7,625 nt of DNA from an uncultured Planctomycetaceae bacterium (GTDB lineage Bacteria; Planctomycetota; Planctomycetia; Pirellulales; Pirellulaceae): positions 1 to 7,625 of the forward strand of contig CAIXSC010000548.1 in NCBI GenBank assembly GCA_903921945.1, read 5' to 3'. Under the pieces are notes generated by a model. That model made no database searches, was not told the origin of the DNA, and was given only the letters and a program-made list of their open reading frames with translations. Both the position numbers and the translations under genes were made by a program. Below, piece after piece: positions 1 to 5,327 of this stretch (its first letter is position 1; each line of letters opens with the position of its first letter).

Positions 1-888
1 CACTGGAACGATTCGCGGATTGACGCCGCCATCGGCGACGACCGCTCCCTCGCCATCAAGACAACCGGCGTGACCGCGCTGCGAGTTTGGCCGCCCCAGG
101 ATGTCGCGCGGATCGAACTCAATGGCGCCGCGATCACGGGCGCCTTGGCGCCGCGAGCGGCCGGCGAAGCGATCCGGTTGAGCCGCGACTCGAGCGGCCG
201 GTGGCAAGCGGCGGTCGAGAAGACCGCGGATGGGAAGGCGGCGGTCGAGAAGGCCGCGGATGGGAAGGCGGTGGATGAGAAGGCCCCAGCTTCAAAGGAG
301 CCTTCCGCGTTTCCCGGCCCGAAACGGCCTGGTCTCCAGGGTCCGATCGACGACGCCTTCCTCGCCCCGTTTGTCTTTGTGGCACCGAGCACCCCGTGCG
401 CCTCGCCAGCCGTCGATCGCTGGGTTCGCGCCGAACTGGCCCACGCCGCCGAGCGTTGGCGGGCCGTCTGCCGTGGAACCGTGGAAATCAAACTCGATCG
501 CGACCTGACCGAAGCGGACTACGCCGACAAGAACCTGATTCTCTGGGGCGACGCAGCGGGCAATGCGGCCATTCGCGCGCTGGCCGATCACTTGCCGATC
601 ATCGGGACCGACGCCACAGCGGCGGCGGACCGGATGCTTGTGAAGGGCGGCGAGCGTTGGGACGCGGCGAACCACGTGCCGGCCTTCATTTACCCCAACC
701 CGCGCAATCCGAAACGCTATGTGGTGCTCAACAGCGGCCTGACATTCCGCGAGGCCCACGACCGGACGAACTCGCAGCAGAATCCCAAACTGCCCGACTG
801 GGTTGTGTTCGACATTCGCGAGCCGGCCACCGCCCAATCGGCCGCCCGCGTCGCCGCCGCCGGTTTCTTCGACGAACAATGGAAGTGA
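1..888 (+). CDS. C-terminal part of a planctomycete prolyl-oligopeptidase / alpha-beta-hydrolase family protein (5' end outside window)
   Basis: The frame is open from base 1 to the TGA at 886-888, giving 295 visible residues. No start is needed inside the window; a GTG at 70 is only an internal valine. The family call rests on recognised C-terminal hallmarks: KRPGLQGPIDDAF at residues 108-120, LILWGD at 179-184, the stretch around IYPNPRNPKRYVVLNSG at 230-246, and a final AAGFFDEQWK. In planctomycete proteins of this type these follow the S9-like catalytic hydrolase domain. That domain and its Ser-Asp-His triad would lie upstream, so activity cannot be judged here. Export is expected for the family but the leader is not visible. 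Residues 71-95 are a short low-complexity repeat (AVEKxADGKA) sitting in a linker. The gene converges on the ATPase operon, with only 18 bp between the two stop codons. Family recognition is by memory; the reading frame itself is certain. Confidence 0.78.
   Translation, partial: HWNDSRIDAAIGDDRSLAIKTTGVTALRVWPPQDVARIELNGAAITGALAPRAAGEAIRLSRDSSGRWQAAVEKTADGKAAVEKAADGKAVDEKAPASKEPSAFPGPKRPGLQGPIDDAFLAPFVFVAPSTPCASPAVDRWVRAELAHAAERWRAVCRGTVEIKLDRDLTEADYADKNLILWGDAAGNAAIRALADHLPIIGTDATAAADRMLVKGGERWDAANHVPAFIYPNPRNPKRYVVLNSGLTFREAHDRTNSQQNPKLPDWVVFDIREPATAQSAARVAAAGFFDEQWK
211..285 (+). repeat. In-frame 30-bp tandem repeat, about 2.5 copies
   Basis: Unit 1 (211-240) and unit 2 (241-270) differ at one base (agacc versus aggcc). 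A third partial, more diverged unit covers 271-285. The unit length is a multiple of three and encodes AVEKTADGKA, AVEKAADGKA and VDEKA. The repeat therefore lengthens a charged, Ala/Lys-rich linker in the hydrolase-family protein without breaking the frame. It is probably a recent slippage or unequal-crossover product. Confidence 0.9.
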
Positions 889-906
889 GCACCATTTAGC
901 GACAAG

Positions 907-2886
907 TTATTCCGCGGACAGCGCGGCCACCCCGTCAGTTAACCCCAAGGCTTGCCGGAGGATTTTGCGCTCAGGTTCAATAAGCGTCGCAATTTCCCCT
1001 TCCGAGCCGCTTGTCAGGAGGCCAACTCCGGGTCGAAACAAACGCAGGCCGACCGCGAATTCCGGCATATCGGTGACACGTCTCTCGACGGCGGCAACAT
1101 AGCTTTCCAAAGACTCACGCGTGGCGCGAGCGACATCAATGCGGCCCAGGGAACGCACGAGGCCGTTCGCGAGGTGCGACAAGGGGTTAAGCGTCGTTTG
1201 AACTTCCGGCCACGCGGCGCTTTCGACACTTCGACTCGCCGGCTTCGCCGTTTGCATGGCGGTTTCTTGAGCGGCGATTCCATGCCTCCAAGGCTGGATG
1301 CGACTTCGTGGACGATGGGATGCCCAATCCGCTGTCGCCTGCTGGTAAATATCGACGAGAGTCGACACGCGTTCGCGAAGGGAATCGGGGTCTTCGCTTA
1401 GTTGAAAGATTAACGAAAACATCTCCGCACAGTCGCCGAGATAATCGCCTCCACCAGCCACCAAGCCGTCCCGAATGGCGTCGAATCCCTCTTTCCATCG
1501 CCGCATCGTCCACAAAGCCTCAAGCCGCTCGAAGCGCGTCGGCGAGTCTGTTGGCGACGCATCAATCGCCTGTTCAACGAATGCCGGCGACTCCTGGTTT
1601 CGTCCGGATTCGCAGGGTTGGCCCCGTTCACACCGCGGGATTCCGGGACGATCCCTCGCCTCCCGACGGGCATGGGCCACCTCCGGAAGGTACCAGATTT
1701 GCAAGAATTCTATCCAAGGACCAAGTCGGCTTTGATCTTTGACTTCACAGGCTAGGCGCAGCAATGGCTCGCAAAGCTCGTAAAACGCCTCCCTTCCGCG
1801 CTGGGTCCGGGTGACGTAGCCCATTTCTTCCAAGAGCCGCAACTGCTTTCCTACGCTTCCCTGTTCCGTCAGCAATCGTCGCGAGATTGTCTTCGGGTTG
1901 AGTGTGCCAGCCTCGCAGCATAACAGCTCGACGATTTGCCGCTGCAACGGCGATAGAAGACGCAGCCGATCCTGATAGTAAGGCGTCAATTCATCCGCTA
2001 ATCGCTGGATACAGCTACCCAATCGATCAAGCCACTCTCGGGTTGCGAAACTGCTCAAGACGATGAATTCACGCGGATTGCCGCGCAACACCCCCTGGAG
2101 CGCCCGCACACGTCCACGTCCTTCGGGAGTACCCAGGAACTCAACAAGTTCCCTTTCTCCCTTGAGGTGCGCGATTCTGACCATGAGTTGTCCGACCTCA
2201 TCCAGGCTCAATGGATGGAGTGGCACTGGCTGGAAAAAGCCGAAAAAAGGCTCGCTGCGCTCGGCAACCGCCGCGAAGAGCCGCTGGCTAGTGGCGATCA
2301 AACAAGCGAAAGGGTGTTCCTGCAACAGCGTTCGCAAGCGGCGTTGCCCGTCGACGCCGAGGTTTCCGAATAGCGAATCCAGGTTCTCGACGAGCAACAC
2401 CATTTTTCGCTTGGCGAACCGCGAGATTAGGCGCCGAACGAGCACTTCCTCGACCTCCGCAGGCGATTGGCTCAGCAAGCCATCAAGCCATTCGCGCGAG
2501 TATTCCTGGGGATAAGTTTTTTTTAAAGAACGGTATATCTTGACAAGGAATTGAGGCATGGACGCAATCGTTTCATCCTCATGGATCCAAGCGACACACA
2601 CCGATTCTTTGAGAGTCTCGTCAGTGTGAATGCGATGGCGCAACCGCGTGAGCAGATGCGACTTCCCGATCCCCTTCGGGCCATGCAGCAGTACGTGATG
2701 CGTCGATAAGCTCGTTGCGCTTTCGGAAATCTTCTCTAAGAGGTTGTTCAATAGCGGCTCGCAGCCGATGGAAATAGCCTCCAATATCGACGGATCGGTC
2801 TGGTTTGGCGAAAATCGCGAAATGAATAGATCGCCGCCAACCTCCGGCTGGCGCAAGTCTCGAGACGTATTGACGAAATGGTTCAT
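907..2886 (-). CDS. P-loop ATPase with winged-helix-like middle and helical (TPR-like?) C-terminus, STAND-like
   Basis: 659 residues from the ATG at 2886, ending in TAA at 909-907. This start was chosen because it forms an ATGA overlap with the stop of the upstream ATPase. An in-frame GTG at 2907 would add seven residues but is less attractive. Walker A is GPKGIGKS at residues 69-76. The Walker B strand is MVLLVENLD at 162-170, with Glu-Asn where Asp-Glu is usual. A sensor-1-like strand ACLIATSQ is at 194-201. Residues about 305-375 look like a winged helix-turn-helix (LLSPLQRQIVELL, then a helix pair, then EEMGYVTR and a beta-wing). Residues 405-450 are a low-complexity Arg/Pro/Ser linker, and 451-659 are mostly helical and possibly TPR-like. 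No signal peptide or membrane segment is seen, so the protein is probably cytoplasmic. NTPase-wHTH-helical order is typical of STAND and archaeal-type ATPases, some of which act in signalling or defence. No effector domain is recognised, so no function is assigned. Confidence 0.88.
   Translation of the reverse strand: MNHFVNTSRDLRQPEVGGDLFISRFSPNQTDPSILEAISIGCEPLLNNLLEKISESATSLSTHHVLLHGPKGIGKSHLLTRLRHRIHTDETLKESVCVAWIHEDETIASMPQFLVKIYRSLKKTYPQEYSREWLDGLLSQSPAEVEEVLVRRLISRFAKRKMVLLVENLDSLFGNLGVDGQRRLRTLLQEHPFACLIATSQRLFAAVAERSEPFFGFFQPVPLHPLSLDEVGQLMVRIAHLKGERELVEFLGTPEGRGRVRALQGVLRGNPREFIVLSSFATREWLDRLGSCIQRLADELTPYYQDRLRLLSPLQRQIVELLCCEAGTLNPKTISRRLLTEQGSVGKQLRLLEEMGYVTRTQRGREAFYELCEPLLRLACEVKDQSRLGPWIEFLQIWYLPEVAHARREARDRPGIPRCERGQPCESGRNQESPAFVEQAIDASPTDSPTRFERLEALWTMRRWKEGFDAIRDGLVAGGGDYLGDCAEMFSLIFQLSEDPDSLRERVSTLVDIYQQATADWASHRPRSRIQPWRHGIAAQETAMQTAKPASRSVESAAWPEVQTTLNPLSHLANGLVRSLGRIDVARATRESLESYVAAVERRVTDMPEFAVGLRLFRPGVGLLTSGSEGEIATLIEPERKILRQALGLTDGVAALSAE
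2883..2886 (-). other. ATGA stop/start overlap coupling the two ATPase genes
   Basis: On the minus strand the bases at 2886-2883 read ATGA. ATG (2886-2884) starts the 659-residue ATPase and TGA (2885-2883) ends the 387-residue ATPase. Four-base overlaps of this kind are a classic mark of translational coupling by terminating ribosomes. Only a weak purine stretch (GGA about 10 bases upstream) precedes the ATG, so coupling is the likely route of initiation. It implies co-production of the two proteins. Confidence 0.8.
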
Positions 2887-4046
2887 AGCCCGCGATCCAA
2901 CTTCCACCAGCGTCTTATCAACGGAAACCGGAATCGATATCCGCCCTCGCGATCACGGGATAGATAGTGGTCTGCGTCCATCAGCCTCAGGAGCCGAACA
3001 AAATCATCCCGGTTGTTCACAATGGCTCCATGGCTCCGCGACCGGTCCAGCACTTCGTTCACCAACATCGCATCGCTCGCCCTTTCCGTGAGAGCCAACA
3101 CATCAAGAATGATAGTGGCGTTCCGAGCGTCGTCGCCGATGGGATAGTAGCTGGCAAGGCGAGTCCGAAAGTGCGCGAGTTGCCATGGATCGGCCGAACT
3201 TACCATTTGGCGACTAACGAATTCGACGATGTTCGGCTCCGTGGCCGCCAACTGCTCGATACGAAGTCCGGCAACGACATGATGGATGTAATACGGAAAG
3301 CAGTCGACCTCCAAGGCGATCAGCTCGGCGGCGGATTCGCGGTCCCAGGACGCGATCCGTTCCCCATCCAGTAAGTCGGCCGCGAGTCGCCGGGCATGGA
3401 AGAGAGTAAGAGGCGGAACCGCGACCGGGTACATGTCATTCGTCGCGGACGTCGGAATCCCGCCGGCCGACAGCTTACCCAAGACATGATGCAGTCCAAT
3501 CGATCCCGTAAAAACCAACCGGAACCTTGACTGCTCGACGCGTAGACTTCGGATTGCGTCCAGCACTTCGGCAGCTATTTGCAGTCCGTCCCTTCGACAG
3601 ATGCTTTCCAGCATGTAGGGCACTTCATCCCAGAAGAACACCAGCTTCTCGGCAGTTTTGGCCTTCATCAAATCTTCGACGGCCGTAATGAGCAGCTGCT
3701 TCCAAGTGCGGCTTTTCAGGTTGATGTAATCCGTCTCGTTCTCTTCGAGCAATCGTTGGAGGAAATTCTTGGCGCGGACGCCTTTTCCCAGGAATTGCTG
3801 GATGTCGTCGTACACCAGCTCGGCGAACTCCTGCGCGGAGTGAATGCGTTCCAGATCCCGAAACACGGGTTTCCAACCCGCCTTCGGCTCGACCAGCATC
3901 TTGCGGAGAATCTGCGTCTTTCCGCTGCGACGTTCCGCGTTCATCAATACGCTCTGGGTTTCGAGCCGTTCCCAGAGCGCCGCGATCAGTTCGTCGCGCC
4001 CGTAGACCTTGTCCGGATCCAGATTTCCACCCGGGTTCGCCTTCAT
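2883..4046 (-). CDS. AAA / archaeal-ATPase-like P-loop ATPase, first gene of a two-ATPase operon
   Basis: 387 residues from the ATG at 4046 (MKANPGGNLD) to the TGA at 2885-2883. The open frame continues upstream to a GTG at 4136. That longer start would place a near-consensus promoter inside the gene, and the extra 30 residues look non-coding, so 4046 is preferred; a G-rich stretch (4054-4060) sits seven bases before it. VYGRDEL at residues 14-20 is the [YF]GR-E box seen at the N-terminus of archaeal/ORC-like ATPases. Walker A is AERRSGKT at 37-44, with Ala instead of the first Gly. Walker B is LVFFWDE at 135-141 (D140, E141). The sensor-1-like strand is RLVFTGS at 176-182. A CFPYYIHH segment (249-256) occupies the place of the usual GxP motif. 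Residues about 306-380 look like a C-terminal winged helix ending in FRFPLIRRWW. No leader or membrane segment is seen. ATP binding is well supported; substrate and role are unknown. Confidence 0.88.
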   Translation of the reverse strand: MKANPGGNLDPDKVYGRDELIAALWERLETQSVLMNAERRSGKTQILRKMLVEPKAGWKPVFRDLERIHSAQEFAELVYDDIQQFLGKGVRAKNFLQRLLEENETDYINLKSRTWKQLLITAVEDLMKAKTAEKLVFFWDEVPYMLESICRRDGLQIAAEVLDAIRSLRVEQSRFRLVFTGSIGLHHVLGKLSAGGIPTSATNDMYPVAVPPLTLFHARRLAADLLDGERIASWDRESAAELIALEVDCFPYYIHHVVAGLRIEQLAATEPNIVEFVSRQMVSSADPWQLAHFRTRLASYYPIGDDARNATIILDVLALTERASDAMLVNEVLDRSRSHGAIVNNRDDFVRLLRLMDADHYLSRDREGGYRFRFPLIRRWWKLDRGL

Positions 4047-4053
4047 GTCCCTA

Positions 4054-4060
4054 CCCCACC
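4054..4060 (-). promoter_or_regulatory. Shine-Dalgarno-like G-rich stretch before the first ATPase gene
   Basis: The minus strand reads GGTGGGG at 4060-4054, followed by seven bases and then the ATG at 4046. The match to a perfect Shine-Dalgarno is only partial, but the spacing is right. With the promoter just upstream, it supports the 4046 start over the GTG at 4136. Confidence 0.4.
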
Positions 4061-4083
4061 CAATCGTGGAAGCAACTGCATGA

Positions 4084-4111
4084 ATTATGCGACCGTCGCC
4101 TATTATGTCAA
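4084..4111 (-). promoter_or_regulatory. Sigma70-like promoter of the two-ATPase operon
   Basis: On the minus strand, TTGACA (4111-4106) is a perfect -35 box and CATAAT (4089-4084) matches the -10 consensus at five of six positions. They are separated by 16 bp. Transcription would start near 4077, giving a leader of about 30 bases before the ATG at 4046. The region is locally AT-rich in an otherwise GC-rich window. An inverted repeat overlaps the -35 box, suggesting control by a repressor. The promoter lies downstream of the WD40 stop codon, so the ATPase pair can be transcribed independently of that gene. Confidence 0.65.
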
Positions 4112-4120
4112 CAATGACAT
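4105..4120. repeat. Perfect inverted repeat overlapping the -35 box (possible operator)
   Basis: ATGTCA (4105-4110), a four-base centre ACAA, and TGACAT (4115-4120) form a perfect 6+6 inverted repeat. The left arm contains most of the -35 hexamer. A further TGACA half-site is at 4131-4135, in direct orientation with the right arm and 16 bp away. The geometry fits a binding site for a dimeric repressor, but no dedicated regulator gene is present in the window. Chance occurrence in 16 AT-rich bases cannot be excluded. Confidence 0.45.
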
Positions 4121-4184
4121 GCGTTGAATTTGACACATTTTCGCGGTCGTGAGCTTAGTAGGCCGCGCCGGCCAGGGGCACGAT

Positions 4185-4214
4185 TCGTCCCATCCCGAGC
4201 GGGACCGGGAACGA
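4185..4214 (-). terminator. Imperfect hairpin just after the WD40 gene, terminator-like but without a U-tract
   Basis: TCGT (4185-4188) pairs with ACGA (4211-4214). CCC (4189-4191) pairs with GGG (4207-4209), leaving one bulged A. An inner CCC/GGG pair (4194-4196 and 4201-4203) can form as well. The structure begins three bases beyond the WD40 stop codon in the leftward transcript. No run of U follows, so it is at best a weak or factor-assisted terminator, or an mRNA 3'-end stabiliser. The rest of the 4137-4216 gap holds only a second short GC palindrome (4161-4173). Confidence 0.25.
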
Positions 4215-4216
4215 GC

Positions 4217-5212
4217 CTACGCGATGTTCCAGACCAGCAAGCGGTTGTGGGCGGCGATCACGGCGGTGCCGGTCGACTCGTCGTAAACCGCGTCATGCAG
4301 GTGCGTCGACGCTTTCTCCTGCTTGTGGATGCGGTTGCCGGCCAGATCCATCACTTGCACCGAGCCGCCGCTGTCGCCGCCGAAGGCCAGCAGCCATTCG
4401 CCCGAGCTATGGTAGATCAGACGCTCCACCAACCCCTTGAATTGGTCGCCAACAAACTCGTGCGACCGTTCGCCCTTCTCCCAGCGGAAGATCTCGACTC
4501 GCGTCTTGCCCTCCAAGTGGTCGATGTTGCCGACCTGGCCCATGCCGCCCACCGCCAGCGACTGGCCGTCTGGCGAAAACGCGAGCGACCTTGGTCCGCC
4601 AATCGCATGGATCCGCTGCTTGGGATCCCACGTGTACATGCCAGGCACTTCGAACGTCGCGAGCGATTTGCCGGTCGCCGCGTCCCACACGACGGCGTGG
4701 CCCACGCGATCGACCGTCGCGAGCCGCGTGCCGTCCGGCGAGAACGCGCAGGCGTACAGCATCGAGGGAAAATGCTGCGGAGTCCGCTCGGCGTGTCCTC
4801 GCAGTTCGTGCAACAGCTTGCCGTCGGCGGCGTCCCACACTCGGCAAACCATGTCGTCCGCGACGCTCGCGATCCACCGCCCGTCCGCCGACGCGACGAC
4901 TTTGCGAATCCAGCGGGCGTGGGCTTCGAGCGAGCGGGAGATCGTGCCGCTCGCAGCATCCCGCCACACCAAGCGGCCGTCGTACCCGCCAGACACCAAC
5001 GACGGTCCAGCCAGCGCCACGCCCGTGACGTAACTGCCATGCCCTTCCCATTCCGTGAACTCGGGCTTTTCCGCCGCCGGATCGACCGAGTGGATCTTGC
5101 CGTCCGAGGCGCCGGCGTAAATCCGCCCCGTGGCCGGAGACCGGACGACACTCAGCAAGATCTCTTTGCGGCTCAAATCCTTCGTCTGTTTGCACTCGTT
5201 GGGCAGCGCCAT
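4217..5212 (-). CDS. WD40-repeat beta-propeller protein, seven blades
   Basis: 331 residues from the ATG at 5212 (MALPNECKQT) to the TAG at 4219-4217. There is no clear Shine-Dalgarno sequence, which is common in this group. Seven WD-like blades can be counted: IYAGASDGKIHSVD (about 31-44), the blade ending LVWRD (57-85), VCRVWD (97-127), AVVWD (139-177, with AFSPDG), VEIFRW (205-244, again AFSPDG), VQVMD (258-289) and LLVWN (301-329). Seven is the canonical number for a closed propeller, so the protein looks complete. There is no signal peptide or membrane helix, so a cytoplasmic scaffold is likely. Planctomycete genomes often place such proteins next to DUF1501 and DUF1549/DUF1553 genes, as here. 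The partner is unknown. The 115-bp gap to the DUF1501 gene and the shared strand suggest one transcription unit. Confidence 0.9.
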   Translation of the reverse strand: MALPNECKQTKDLSRKEILLSVVRSPATGRIYAGASDGKIHSVDPAAEKPEFTEWEGHGSYVTGVALAGPSLVSGGYDGRLVWRDAASGTISRSLEAHARWIRKVVASADGRWIASVADDMVCRVWDAADGKLLHELRGHAERTPQHFPSMLYACAFSPDGTRLATVDRVGHAVVWDAATGKSLATFEVPGMYTWDPKQRIHAIGGPRSLAFSPDGQSLAVGGMGQVGNIDHLEGKTRVEIFRWEKGERSHEFVGDQFKGLVERLIYHSSGEWLLAFGGDSGGSVQVMDLAGNRIHKQEKASTHLHDAVYDESTGTAVIAAHNRLLVWNIA

Positions 5213-5243
5213 GGCGGGAACTCGCGGAAAGGTGGAAGGAACA

Positions 5244-5315
5244 AAACAACGCGGCCTAAACGGACAACTCGGTCAGCGCTGGTAACACGGTCAGCGCTGG
5301 TAACACGGTCAACAC
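5244..5315. repeat. Degenerate 9-bp tandem array between the DUF1501 and WD40 genes
   Basis: Read on the plus strand in steps of nine from 5244, the units are AAACAACGC, GGCCTAAAC, GGACAACTC, GGTCAGCGC, TGGTAACAC, GGTCAGCGC, TGGTAACAC and GGTCAACAC. The four central units make two identical 18-bp copies (5271-5288 and 5289-5306). The outer units are decayed relatives of the same 9-mer. The array fills most of the 115-bp gap (5213-5327). It contains no gene and no recognisable promoter. On the transcribed strand it would lie in the mRNA between the two reading frames. Confidence 0.75.
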
Positions 5316-5327
5316 AGCCAAAAGAGC

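Noticed and set aside
889..926. Shared terminator between the convergent hydrolase and ATPase genes, using CCGCG-GACAG-CGCGG at 912-926
   Set aside because: The stem is only five base pairs, has no T-run on either side and lies inside the ATPase coding sequence, so it is not supported as a terminator.
4130..4160. A plus-strand TTGACA at 4130-4135 as a rightward promoter
   Set aside because: There is no acceptable -10 box at 16-18 bp and no plus-strand gene downstream. The hexamer is better explained as a third TGACA half-site.
907..4216. Transposon-encoded ATPases (TniB/IstB-like) or another mobile element
   Set aside because: No transposase, terminal inverted repeats, target duplications or integrase are seen, and the C-terminal winged-helix and helical regions do not fit IstB or TniB.
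5271..5306. Two perfect 18-bp direct repeats considered as a CRISPR fragment or iterons
   Set aside because: The copies abut with no spacer, are too few, and belong to a degenerate 9-bp array. No cas or replication gene is present.
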